Shown here: positions 24,976 to 32,670 of the stretch, in pieces | Layout of the letters: every line of letters starts with the position of its first letter | Numbering within the stretch: position 1 is the stretch's first letter | From: an uncultured Saprospiraceae bacterium | GTDB lineage: Bacteria > Bacteroidota > Bacteroidia > Chitinophagales > Saprospiraceae | Assembly: GCA_938033975.1 (NCBI GenBank) | Contig: CALHKJ010000447.1 | Span: forward strand, 1-35,244 | Length of the DNA stretch: 35,244 nt | Reading direction: 5' to 3' | Position numbers and translations under genes: made by a program | The notes under the pieces: model-generated | Database searches by the model: none | What the model saw: only the letters and a program-made list of their open reading frames with translations | What the model was told of the DNA's origin: nothing

Positions 24976-26192
24976 ACTTGTTTTGAAAATTCAAGAAACG
25001 CCTCAATGAAACGATCCATATCTTTAAAACTGTGATAAATATTTGGACTCACACGATAGGTTGTTCTATTTGCAATTAATGGTCTCACCTTTTTAAGGTG
25101 AATATTCTTAGACTCAAAAAATCCAAGAATTTTTGTTGAGGATCCTGGATAATAAAAGCTAGCAATGCCGCCATATTTATTTGGAACAATGGCCTCTGCA
25201 TTTGGAATTTGATCAATGGCCTTTGTCCAATAATCTGTGAGCTCCATCAATCTTTGATGTTTGGTTTTTGTACCAATTTTTTGATGATATCTTATTGCTG
25301 AAAGTATAGCCGCATATAAGGCGTAAGACTTTGTCCCTACTGCTTCAAATTTTTGCATCTTGTCTTGATTGCTTTCATTTAGATTGTAGCTTCCTCTTAT
25401 CTCTCTTAATAAATTTTTCCTCACATAAAGCACTCCAGTTCCCAAAGGACCTCCTAACCATTTGTGCAGACTAGTGCAATAAAAATCACAATCCCAATCT
25501 TTAACTGAATGCTCATAATGACCAATTGAATGCGCTGCATCTACCAATACCTTTGCTCCTACCTCTCTTGCAAGTTTTGATATTTGTTTTACTGGCAACA
25601 TTTGACCTTCTCGATGTGTCATCGAGGTTATCAAAACCATTTCGGTTTTTGCATTGATCTTTTTGCGATAAGCTTCAATGATATCTTCCTCATCAGCAGG
25701 CAAGTTTATCTTTACTTGTCTCAATTTAAAATTTCTCTCCTTTGATAAATTTTTAAGGGTATCAGTGGCATGAGAATAATCATGATCTCCACAAACAACA
25801 TTTGATTTCTCAGGAAAATTATAGCCAGTTAAAACAAAATTTAATGCCTCAGTTGTGTTTCTAACCAAAGCCAATTCTTCAGCTGAACAATCAATCATTT
25901 CTGCAAGATTGATTTTACTCAATTCAAATATCTTTCCCCAATATTTTTCTTGTTCGTAAGGAGGATTGCGATTCATTTCTGAAATAAACTTTAGCACTTG
26001 CTTTTCAACATCCAAAGACATCATACCAGCACTTCCATTATTTAGATTCAAAACCTTAGATCTACTATCTGGATATTGCTTCCGTATCCGATTCCAATTT
26101 ATTTGATTCCCAATATCATTGTCCTGTTTAACTAGGCTGGTAAATCCTACGGCACCTGCAACAAACATTTCTATAAATGACCTTCTTTCCAT
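24972..26192 (-). CDS. Class V aminotransferase-like PLP enzyme with Tat-like N-terminus
   Basis: A 406-residue PLP-dependent enzyme of the class V (NifS/isopenicillin-N-epimerase) fold, from the ATG at 26192; one codon further up is a TTG. The Schiff-base lysine is Lys244 in FYCTSLHKWLGGPLG, with the cofactor aspartate/histidine segment VLVDAAHSIGHYEH ahead of it and NTTEALNFV near residue 112. The N-terminus is unusual: MERRSFIEMFVAGAVGFTSL resembles a Tat signal (twin Arg, Ser-Phe, hydrophobic run), as in other periplasmic epimerase-like homologues. It could act as an epimerase, desulfurase or lyase on an amino acid; the substrate is unknown. The gene is coupled by a 4-base overlap to the VanZ-like gene, hinting at an envelope-related role. 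Confidence 0.9.
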   Translation of the reverse strand: MERRSFIEMFVAGAVGFTSLVKQDNDIGNQINWNRIRKQYPDSRSKVLNLNNGSAGMMSLDVEKQVLKFISEMNRNPPYEQEKYWGKIFELSKINLAEMIDCSAEELALVRNTTEALNFVLTGYNFPEKSNVVCGDHDYSHATDTLKNLSKERNFKLRQVKINLPADEEDIIEAYRKKINAKTEMVLITSMTHREGQMLPVKQISKLAREVGAKVLVDAAHSIGHYEHSVKDWDCDFYCTSLHKWLGGPLGTGVLYVRKNLLREIRGSYNLNESNQDKMQKFEAVGTKSYALYAAILSAIRYHQKIGTKTKHQRLMELTDYWTKAIDQIPNAEAIVPNKYGGIASFYYPGSSTKILGFFESKNIHLKKVRPLIANRTTYRVSPNIYHSFKDMDRFIEAFLEFSKQV

Positions 26193-26312
26193 CAATTTCT
26201 AGACTATTGGATTTTTATGATTAAAAGCTATAACTTTACTACACACGAATATCAATAATATTTCCATTTACAAAAGTTAATACGCTGATTAATTACTCTA
26301 AAATCGTAATTC

Positions 26313-26999
26313 ATGAAACACTTATTATTATTTATCAACTTCTTATTCCTATCAATTTCACTCTCTGCACAGGGAGAATCTAGACAATTAGACAATTTTA
26401 ATGAACTCAGAGCAAATGGAGATGTTACAGTTGAGCTAATAGATGGTAAATCAAATTCTGCCATGGTAAGTGTCAGCTCTGGAGATGAGTCTGATGTTTT
26501 AACTACGGTAGAAAATGGAATTTTAAGAATCAAATGGAAAAAGAATATTAACAGCAGCAACAGAACTGCCAAAGTGCAAGTATCCCATAGCAGTCTTAAT
26601 GTTTTAGTAGCCAATGCTGGTGCAAGCATCAGTTCTTCATCAATCATCACAACAAATGATTTTAATGTTGAAGCTAGCAGTGGATCTAGAATAAACATAG
26701 ATGTTGATTGTAGCTCTCTCCAAGTAGAATCCAATTCAGGAGCAAGCATATCAATTTCTGGAAAGGCAACATCTCAGCAAGTTGAAGTAAACTCAGGAGC
26801 ATCTTATAAGGCAATGGACTTGATTACAGATACAACAAATATAGAAGCTTCCTCTGGTGCTTCCGCAAAGGTACATGCTGCTAAAAATCTAACTGCAGAA
26901 GCTTCGACAGGAGGCAGTATAAAATATGCTGGCAATCCAAGCAACAAAGAAATAGAAGAAAATTTTTACTCAGGCGGAAGTGTGAAGGCTTCTAAATAA
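26313..26999 (+). CDS. DUF2807 (GIN-domain) exported protein
   Basis: A 228-residue protein with a signal peptide (MKHLLLFINFLFLSISLSAQ) and the putative auto-transporter adhesin head domain (DUF2807/GIN) from about residue 25: FNELRANGDVTVELIDG, then repeated turns of a right-handed parallel beta-helix. The turns are visible as ANAGASISSSS, EASSGSRINID, ESNSGASISIS, EVNSGASYKAM, EASSGASAKVH and EASTGGSIKYA, about 20 residues apart. Family members are common in Bacteroidota and lack a proven function; surface or periplasmic location is expected. The last 8 bases overlap the 3' end of the convergent Ppx/GppA gene. Confidence 0.9.
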   Translation: MKHLLLFINFLFLSISLSAQGESRQLDNFNELRANGDVTVELIDGKSNSAMVSVSSGDESDVLTTVENGILRIKWKKNINSSNRTAKVQVSHSSLNVLVANAGASISSSSIITTNDFNVEASSGSRINIDVDCSSLQVESNSGASISISGKATSQQVEVNSGASYKAMDLITDTTNIEASSGASAKVHAAKNLTAEASTGGSIKYAGNPSNKEIEENFYSGGSVKASK

Positions 27000-27900
27000 T
27001 AAAATCAGAAATCACTCCTTCTTTAAGTGCATAGGGAGACACCAATATTTCTTGGATGTCATAGGATTGTAATACATGCTGAATCAAAACCATAGCAATT
27101 GGAATCAGCACCACCCTCTCTTTTGGAATACCCGGATGAGTAAGACGTTCTTGCTTAGACATAGGCATGACTTCATCATACATGTTTTTAAACTCTGATC
27201 CACTAAAACTACCATCAATTGATCGGCCAAGTGAGGTTTCAAGAATTTGTGTCAAAACTTCAAAGCTGCCAGCAGAGCCAATCAAAGCATCTAATTTTTG
27301 ATCTTTTAGATAGTTAGTCAAGTTTGACAATTTATTCGTCAACCATCTTTGAGTAATTTTAATATCAACTGCTGGTATCGGATCTGACTTTTGAAATTGA
27401 TTATACAACACAGAAACACCTACTGGAAAAGATTCACTGTAAAGCATTTGTTCACCATCAAAATGTATAAACTCAACACTACCTCCTCCAATATCCATTA
27501 TTAAAAATTTGCCGTAAGGTGGAGAAAGGTATGCTCTAACTCCTTTGTAAATATACTCTGCCTCTTTTTGTCCATCAATGATGTCTATATCTAGGGAATA
27601 ATTCTTTTTGATAATATCAATAAATTCTTGACCATTATCAGCGTGCCTAAAAGTTTCCGTGCCCGTCATTTTGTAATCAGACACCTCATGCTTTTTCATG
27701 AGTACAGCAAATTCTCCGATTGTTTCAATTCCTTTCTGAAAACTCTCATCATTGATGTGAGAGACCCCATCACGTCCAAGATAGACATACTCTCTTTGCT
27801 GATGAATTTTTTCAAATTTTCCAGCAGCTGTCTTTTCAGCAATTAGTATATGAAAGGTATTGGTTCCTAAATCGATTGCAGCATAACGCTGTTTGCTCAT
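26992..27900 (-). CDS. Ppx/GppA phosphatase family (exopolyphosphatase / pppGpp phosphohydrolase)
   Basis: A 302-residue member of the ASKHA fold. Motifs: phosphate-1 loop RYAAIDLGTNTFHILI at the N-terminus, the KMTGTETFRHADNGQEF segment, the catalytic-loop EAEYIYKGV, phosphate-2 FLIMDIGGGSVEFI, and the adenosine-type IGSAGSFEVL. It has only the two core domains and lacks the C-terminal HD-like domain of E. coli Ppx, which is normal for the short 300-residue type. It hydrolyses polyphosphate or the pppGpp alarmone; which one cannot be decided. It starts 5 bases after the lipoprotein gene in a barrel-lipoprotein-ppx operon. Confidence 0.93.
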   Translation of the reverse strand: MSKQRYAAIDLGTNTFHILIAEKTAAGKFEKIHQQREYVYLGRDGVSHINDESFQKGIETIGEFAVLMKKHEVSDYKMTGTETFRHADNGQEFIDIIKKNYSLDIDIIDGQKEAEYIYKGVRAYLSPPYGKFLIMDIGGGSVEFIHFDGEQMLYSESFPVGVSVLYNQFQKSDPIPAVDIKITQRWLTNKLSNLTNYLKDQKLDALIGSAGSFEVLTQILETSLGRSIDGSFSGSEFKNMYDEVMPMSKQERLTHPGIPKERVVLIPIAMVLIQHVLQSYDIQEILVSPYALKEGVISDFII

Positions 27901-27905
27901 GCTTA

Positions 27906-28409
27906 CTATTTGTTTTGGTCAACCTTAGAAAACATAGTCCCAAAAAAGTTTAAGCCATCAGCTGTCATACGATTGGCGTACTTTGGCTTTTCGTTTTCTA
28001 CAAAAACATAAAATTGACATTTGTCTGATAGATACACATCACATTCTAAAACAATGTCACCATCAATGTGAAACATTTGTCTAGCCATTGGCTTGCAGTC
28101 ACTCGGAATAAAAGCCATAGGTTCTGTTGCAATATAATTTAAGTTGGCTTGAATGCTTTCTTTAGAATCTTGGCTCATGCTGAATGGAAGATCATGGAAG
28201 ATATAATCTATGTAAGTACATTTTTCCCAAAGGTTCATAATAGTCTCTTTCGGAATACTTTCAAACGCTACTTGATTTTTATTGTTTTGACTTGCAGGGC
28301 TTGATGCTGCATCTGTTTTGTCTGAGTTTTTAGTTTTTGCATTTTCACCTCCACAGGAAATTAGTGTTAGAGAAAAAATAGCAAAAAGGACATATACTGT
28401 TTTTCGCAT
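27906..28409 (-). CDS. Small hypothetical lipoprotein
   Basis: The ATG at 28409 gives a 167-residue protein with a clear lipoprotein signal (MRKTVYVLFAIFSLTLIS then Cys19-Gly-Gly). An in-frame ATG at 28466 would lie inside the barrel gene and bury the signal, so it is not used. After a low-complexity linker rich in Asn, Ser and Lys comes a folded domain with conserved-looking aromatic and cysteine positions (LWEKCTYIDYIFHDLPFSMS, FIPSDCKPMARQMFHIDGDI, YLSDKCQFYVFVENEKPKYA, NFFGTMFSKV). From memory, similar uncharacterised lipoproteins lie next to ppx in other Bacteroidota. Function is unknown. It is 11 bases after the barrel gene and 5 bases before ppx. Confidence 0.85.
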   Translation of the reverse strand: MRKTVYVLFAIFSLTLISCGGENAKTKNSDKTDAASSPASQNNKNQVAFESIPKETIMNLWEKCTYIDYIFHDLPFSMSQDSKESIQANLNYIATEPMAFIPSDCKPMARQMFHIDGDIVLECDVYLSDKCQFYVFVENEKPKYANRMTADGLNFFGTMFSKVDQNK

Positions 28410-28420
28410 TGTTTGTTTTT

Positions 28421-29035
28421 TTAAAATCGATAATCTGCTCTCGCAGTCCAATGATAATTTACCCAACCTCTTACCGTTGGATCGTTTGGATTTTGATATA
28501 TTCTTATAAAGGAATTACTATATCGAACCATTAAGGTCCACTTTTCATTAAATGAATAATGTACACCCAACAAAGCCATTAAATCGAAATTCTTTAAATC
28601 ATCACTTTCAATTCTCTCATTGTTTAACCTTCTGCCAAGAAGATAAGAATAAGAAAGTCCACCATGTATTCCTACCTTAAAATAATCTCCAGTATTCTGG
28701 TACCAATCATTGTAAGTAACATAAACTGGAAAATCAATATAAGTTAAAGTAGTATTCAATCTGTTTCCCCCTGTAGGCACAAATCTTCTTTTAGCAATGC
28801 TGCCTTTCTGAGAAAACAACATTTCTAGATTTATATCCATTTTCTCTTGCAAACGGTAGGCTATTTTTAATCCTGCATTTACACCTAGCTTATCAAATCC
28901 TGCTAATTGATCTCCAGCAATTTGAGAAGCATTAAAACCCATTGCTAAAGAAAGATCAAATCCTTTTTGTGCAGTTAAGGTACTGACAGCCAAGAAGATA
29001 AAAATACAGTTTAATAAAAGCCTCCTTATGTTCAT
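28421..29035 (-). CDS. Outer-membrane beta-barrel protein (PorT-like/OMP_b-brl family)
   Basis: A 204-residue barrel starting at the ATG at 29035 (MNIRRLLLNCIFIFLAVSTL then TAQ); a further ATG at 29050 would extend into the -33 region of the divergent gene. Strand landmarks GFDLSLAMGFNASQIAGDQL, AGLKIAYRLQEKMDINLEM, LTYIDFPVYVTYND, GIHGGLSYSYLLGRR and a final aromatic YRF are typical of the PorT/outer-membrane beta-barrel domain-2 family of eight-stranded barrels. It is the first gene of an operon with a lipoprotein and Ppx/GppA. PorT itself is a T9SS component, but family members are too diverse to claim that role. Confidence 0.88.
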   Translation of the reverse strand: MNIRRLLLNCIFIFLAVSTLTAQKGFDLSLAMGFNASQIAGDQLAGFDKLGVNAGLKIAYRLQEKMDINLEMLFSQKGSIAKRRFVPTGGNRLNTTLTYIDFPVYVTYNDWYQNTGDYFKVGIHGGLSYSYLLGRRLNNERIESDDLKNFDLMALLGVHYSFNEKWTLMVRYSNSFIRIYQNPNDPTVRGWVNYHWTARADYRF

Positions 29036-29044
29036 ATTTTGTTT

Positions 29045-29074
29045 TTGCATATATATGGAAAACGATTATATTTG
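29045..29074 (+). promoter_or_regulatory. Full Bacteroidota promoter (TTG-N19-TAnnTTTG)
   Basis: TTG at 29045-29047, a 19-base spacer, then TATATTTG at 29067-29074: both elements and the spacing fit the primary sigma factor consensus. Predicted start near 29081, 12 bases before the ATG at 29093. The -33 region lies just upstream of the divergent barrel gene, so the two transcription units share a 57-base control region. Confidence 0.75.
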
Positions 29075-29092
29075 GCCCTAAGTAACAGAACT

Positions 29093-29383
29093 ATGAGCCT
29101 AGGTAAGAGCAAAAATACATTAAAAAAACTTGAGTCATTATTTCAAGAATTAAATTATCAAATAAGGTACGAAAGAGGCAATTTTAAATCTGGTTATTGT
29201 ATCGTCAACGACTCTAGAATGATTGTCATCAATAAGTTTTTCGACACCAAAGCTCGTATTGATACGCTACTCGACATCTTAACTAAAATTGACTACAGTT
29301 CTACAGAATTATCGGAGGCAAGTCAAGAGATTCTTCAAAAAGCATTAAAATTGGATATCTTCACTAAAAGTCTAGTGGCTTAG
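29093..29383 (+). CDS. Small conserved hypothetical protein upstream of the PhnP-like hydrolase
   Basis: A 96-residue soluble protein. The ATG at 29093 is chosen because it lies 12 bases past the predicted transcription start; the longer frame from 29039 would begin inside the promoter. Two parts are visible: a helix plus strands NTLKKLESLFQELNYQIRYE and NFKSGYCIVNDSRMIVINKF, then helices FDTKARIDTLLDILTKI and SQEILQKALKLDIF. From memory the pattern FKSGYC-(V/I)-(V/I)NKFF is conserved in many Bacteroidota, often beside an MBL-fold hydrolase as here (13-base gap). No function is known; an accessory to the hydrolase is a guess. Confidence 0.8.
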   Translation: MSLGKSKNTLKKLESLFQELNYQIRYERGNFKSGYCIVNDSRMIVINKFFDTKARIDTLLDILTKIDYSSTELSEASQEILQKALKLDIFTKSLVA

Positions 29384-29396
29384 AAGAATCTAATAT

Positions 29397-30161
29397 TTGA
29401 AAATAACAATTCTCGGTACTGGTACGTCTCAAGGTGTCCCGCTCGTTGGATGCAAATGTGAGGTATGTACCTCTCCAGATCCAAAAGATAAAAGGCTTCG
29501 TGTTTCTGTCTACATACAAACAGATGAAGGAACCAATATCCTTATTGATTGTTCTCCAGATCTTCGTCAGCAGCTTCTAAAAAATAAAATAACTGACATT
29601 GATGCAGTCCTTGTAACCCACGAACACAATGATCATATTATTGGCCTAGATGATCTTAGGCCCATCAATTTTATGCAGCGCAAGGAAATGCCCATGTATG
29701 CCTTGCCACGAGTCATAAAGGATATACGAGACAGATTCAAGTACATATTTGCAGAAAATCCCTATCCTGGGACACCTCTTATCTCGACAATCCCTATTGA
29801 GAAGGATGAGCTAAAAATAGAATCCGTAAAAATTTCCTGTATCAAGTATTTACATGGAATGCTTCCAATTCTTGGATATAAGATTGGGGACTTTGCTTAC
29901 ATAACCGACATTAAAAGCATTACTGAGGAAGAAAAGCAAAAACTTTTAGGCCTCAAAGTATTGATTATCAGTGCCTTAAGACCACAAGAGCATTTTGCAC
30001 ATATGAATTTGGAAGAGGCATTGGCTTTTGTCCAAGAAATTCAACCAAAAACTACTTATTTAACTCATATGGGTCACAATATTGGCACGCATGCCCATTT
30101 ATTGGATAGCCTTCCGGCAAATGTATTTCCAGCTTTTGACGGACAAGTGCTCACTATTTAG
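29397..30161 (+). CDS. PhnP-like MBL-fold metallo-hydrolase
   Basis: A 254-residue metallo-beta-lactamase-fold phosphodiesterase-like protein starting at a TTG (29397), because the family begins exactly with this strand (MKITILGTGTSQGVP) and no ATG is available. Features: structural-zinc cysteines C19, C21 and C24 in GCKCEVC, as in PhnP; metal-binding His75-x-His77-x-Asp79-His80 (THEHNDH); a YLHGMLPILGYKIG segment; ITDIKSI; and a final THMGHNIGTHAHL. PhnP acts on cyclic ribose phosphates of phosphonate breakdown, but the Bacteroidota relatives stand alone without phn genes, so a different cyclic phosphodiester substrate is likely. It forms an operon with the preceding 96-residue gene. Confidence 0.92.
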   Translation: MKITILGTGTSQGVPLVGCKCEVCTSPDPKDKRLRVSVYIQTDEGTNILIDCSPDLRQQLLKNKITDIDAVLVTHEHNDHIIGLDDLRPINFMQRKEMPMYALPRVIKDIRDRFKYIFAENPYPGTPLISTIPIEKDELKIESVKISCIKYLHGMLPILGYKIGDFAYITDIKSITEEEKQKLLGLKVLIISALRPQEHFAHMNLEEALAFVQEIQPKTTYLTHMGHNIGTHAHLLDSLPANVFPAFDGQVLTI

Positions 30162-30241
30162 TCTGAAGAGTCCATCTTTTATACCAAAGGTCTTTCACTT
30201 CCTAGCTTTCTTACATATCTTTAGCAATGTAGCTAAGACTC

Positions 30242-31201
30242 ATGAAGAAATTTCTACTCATACTAATCTGTACAATGCTGTTGATAGAGCTAAAGGCGCA
30301 AAGGTCTTCTATCTCTACGATGCATGCATTGAATCCATATCAGAATGTACAAGCATATGGAGGCTTTGACAGAAGTCTTAGCAGTACATTGATGTATAGA
30401 TCTCAATGGGCACCTATCAGCTCTAATCCTAGATATCTTCATTTCAACGTTCATCTTCCGGTTTATTTCCTAAATGGAGGAGCAGGAATAATCTTTGAGC
30501 AAGAAGATCTGGGTGTAGAATCAAATAGCTCCGCCAAAATTTCCTATAATTTTGTTTATCGAGGCAGTTTTGGTATTCTTTCAGGAGGAGCAAGCTTAGG
30601 TTTCACACAAAAAAAGCTGTTTCAAAATGATATAACCACGCCTGATGGGGAGTATGGACCTGGTGTTATCACTCACAATGATCCACTCTTATCAGAAGGA
30701 GATGCTATTGGTTCTAGGCTGACTTATGGACTTAGTGCTTTGTGGCAATATGATAAATTGACTGCAGCTTTACAAATTGATGACTTTTTCAAACCAGCTA
30801 TAAAAATCGGAGATTTAAACTACGATGGCAGAGCTATTTACACCTTAACAGCTGATTATCAGTATGTTTTGACCCAAGAAGTTGGAATCAGGCCATCAGC
30901 AATGCTGGTATCAAACCTCAACCAATGGCAGTTTCAATTGTCAGTGCTTTGTAATTATGGCAATATTTTTGGAGGACTTAACCTGCGTGGCTTAAATCAA
31001 AATACATTTGAATCACTCGGAGTAATTTCAGGAATCAATTTCAACAACCACTATACAATAGCTTACAGCTATGATTTAGGTCTTTCTTCATTGAAAAACA
31101 GCACTGAAGGAAGTCATGAATTAATTTTAAAATATAATCTTAATAAGATTATTAACACTGGCTTACCTCCGAGGATCATCTATAACCCAAGAGACCTGTA
31201 A
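30242..31201 (+). CDS. porP: PorP/SprF-family T9SS outer-membrane protein of the gldKLMN locus
   Basis: A 319-residue barrel with signal peptide (MKKFLLILICTMLLIELKAQ) and the PorP/SprF pattern: ALNPYQNVQAYGGFDRSLSS, LMYRSQWAPISSNPRYLHFN and alternating strands to the end (SHELILKYNLNKII). It is the porP-position gene directly upstream of gldK, gldL, gldM and gldN, the conserved order of the T9SS core locus, so it is called PorP rather than a substrate-specific SprF. The usual N-terminal signature (QDxxFTQ-x-NPAYAG) is degenerate: here QRSSISTMHALNPYQNVQAY. PorP is required for secretion and, in some systems, for surface attachment via PorE. A 170-base gap with its own -7 boxes separates it from gldK. 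Confidence 0.88.
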   Translation: MKKFLLILICTMLLIELKAQRSSISTMHALNPYQNVQAYGGFDRSLSSTLMYRSQWAPISSNPRYLHFNVHLPVYFLNGGAGIIFEQEDLGVESNSSAKISYNFVYRGSFGILSGGASLGFTQKKLFQNDITTPDGEYGPGVITHNDPLLSEGDAIGSRLTYGLSALWQYDKLTAALQIDDFFKPAIKIGDLNYDGRAIYTLTADYQYVLTQEVGIRPSAMLVSNLNQWQFQLSVLCNYGNIFGGLNLRGLNQNTFESLGVISGINFNNHYTIAYSYDLGLSSLKNSTEGSHELILKYNLNKIINTGLPPRIIYNPRDL

Positions 31202-31311
31202 ATGCAAGTTTTTTGGTGGTATTTAAAATACATTTTGATAATCAACGTTTATAATACAATCAGATAGTCTGCGCTATAAGATTATATTTCAAATTGTTCG
31301 AATTATAATTT

Positions 31312-31329
31312 TATATTTGCATACATTTG
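31312..31329 (+). promoter_or_regulatory. Two -7 boxes ahead of gldK
   Basis: TATATTTG (31312-31319) and TACATTTG (31322-31329) both match TAnnTTTG exactly. A TTG at 31294-31296 is 15 bases upstream of the first box, shorter than the usual 17-23. Starts near 31326 and 31336 would leave a leader of about 40 bases before the gldK ATG at 31372 and exclude the upstream in-frame TTG/ATG-like codons. This suggests gldK is not solely expressed from porP. Confidence 0.55.
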
Positions 31330-31371
31330 AATTTTAGGCAAATAATTAACTTGGAAAATCGATCTGGAACG

Positions 31372-32616
31372 ATGAAAAGAAACATCATTTCTCTTTTTGG
31401 ATTCCTATTGTTGGTACTTTTGGTATCATCATGTGGTAGGGACCAATCAGGACAATTAGAAGGAGTATTCGACAGACCTACTTGGAATGGGATCAACCCA
31501 TACGGTATGGTTTATGTACCCTCAGGAACACTTCACATTGGTCAATCCGACCAAGACATCTTTAATACTTATGCTCAGAAGCCAAAGGCGATTTCCGTCC
31601 AAGGATTCTTTATGGATGATACTGAGATCACCAATAATGAGTATAGACAGTTCGTACACTGGGTTAGAGATTCAATTGCTCATACAATCATGGGCGATTT
31701 TAAGGAAGACGAATTTGGTAATGAGCAGTTAGACTGGGAGTATGGTCTTGACTATTCATCTGAAGATCTAGACGAAATGTACTATGAAGGCGATATGATG
31801 CTGAATGGCAAGAGAGAACTAGACACCAGAGCGTTTGATTACGCTTATCAATGGGTAGACTGGAAAAAAGCTGCACATGACAAGAGTGAATCAGCAAGAG
31901 CTTCATTAATTAACAAAGAAGAAATAAACATCTTCCCTGATACATTGGTTTGGATCAGAGATTTTGCTTACTCATACAATGAGCCTTATACCAGAAACTA
32001 TTTCTGGCACCCGGCTTTTGATGATTATCCAGTAGTAGGTCTTGATTGGAAACAAGCAAAGGCTTTCTGTCACTGGAGAACTAAGCTTTGGAACTCTTTT
32101 AGAGGAGAAACAGAGCCAAATACAGAAGAATTTAGATTACCAACAGAATCAGAGTGGGAATACGCTGCTAGAGGAGGTAGAGATATGGCGCCATACCCTT
32201 GGGGAGGTTACTATATCAGAAACGCTAAAGGTTGTTTGCTTGCAAACTTCAAGCCTGGCAGAGGAAACTATCCTGAAGATGGAGGTCTATATACAGTGAA
32301 AGCTGATGCATACTTTGCAAATGATTACGGTCTTTACAATATGGCTGGTAATGTTGCAGAGTGGACAGAAACAGCCTTCCACCCTAATGCATATGCACAT
32401 GTTCACGATCTAAACCCAGATCTAAAATATGATGCTAAAGAAGACGACCCAGAATCTTTCAAAAGAAAGGTTATCAGAGGTGGATCTTGGAAAGATGTGC
32501 ATTACTTCCTTCAGACAGGTACCCGTCACTGGGAATATCAAGACACAACTAAATCATATGTTGGTTTTAGATGTGCACTTACATACTTAGGAAGATCGAT
32601 CAACGACGACTTTTAG
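31372..32616 (+). CDS. gldK: T9SS ring lipoprotein GldK (PorK)
   Basis: A 414-residue lipoprotein starting MKRNIISLFGFLLLVLLVSS-Cys21-GRD; the frame upstream of 31372 has no role. The rest has the formylglycine-generating/sulfatase-modifying-factor fold: YVPSGTLHIGQSDQD, FFMDDTEITNNEYRQFV, YPVVGLDWKQAKAFCHWRT, RLPTESEWEYAARGG, YNMAGNVAEWTE and KVIRGGSWKDVHY ending in VGFRCAL. Where FGE has its active-site cysteine pair after RGGS, this protein has non-cysteine residues, which fits GldK's structural role. GldK forms the periplasmic PorK/PorN-type ring under the outer membrane with GldN. It is followed by a strong hairpin before gldL. Confidence 0.96.
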   Translation: MKRNIISLFGFLLLVLLVSSCGRDQSGQLEGVFDRPTWNGINPYGMVYVPSGTLHIGQSDQDIFNTYAQKPKAISVQGFFMDDTEITNNEYRQFVHWVRDSIAHTIMGDFKEDEFGNEQLDWEYGLDYSSEDLDEMYYEGDMMLNGKRELDTRAFDYAYQWVDWKKAAHDKSESARASLINKEEINIFPDTLVWIRDFAYSYNEPYTRNYFWHPAFDDYPVVGLDWKQAKAFCHWRTKLWNSFRGETEPNTEEFRLPTESEWEYAARGGRDMAPYPWGGYYIRNAKGCLLANFKPGRGNYPEDGGLYTVKADAYFANDYGLYNMAGNVAEWTETAFHPNAYAHVHDLNPDLKYDAKEDDPESFKRKVIRGGSWKDVHYFLQTGTRHWEYQDTTKSYVGFRCALTYLGRSINDDF

Positions 32617-32626
32617 TAAACCCTAC

Positions 32627-32670
32627 AATAAAAGAGGATAATTTAAGGTAAGATTTTATCCTCTTTTATT
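32627..32670 (+). terminator. Perfect 15-bp hairpin between gldK and gldL
   Basis: AATAAAAGAGGATAA (32627-32641) pairs without mismatch with TTATCCTCTTTTATT (32656-32670) over a 14-base loop, 10 bases after the gldK stop and 87 bases before gldL. The 3' arm is U-rich (CTCTTTTATT). It looks like an intrinsic terminator or attenuator inside the T9SS operon, or a processing/stability hairpin. It is AT-rich, so termination may be partial. Confidence 0.7.

Noticed and set aside
24972..26192. VanZ-like/PLP pair as a glycopeptide resistance cluster
   Set aside because: No VanHAX-type ligase, dehydrogenase or sensor genes are present; VanZ-like folds are widespread without resistance roles.
31372..32616. 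GldK as an active formylglycine-generating enzyme
   Set aside because: The cysteine pair after the RGGS motif is missing and the locus context is T9SS.
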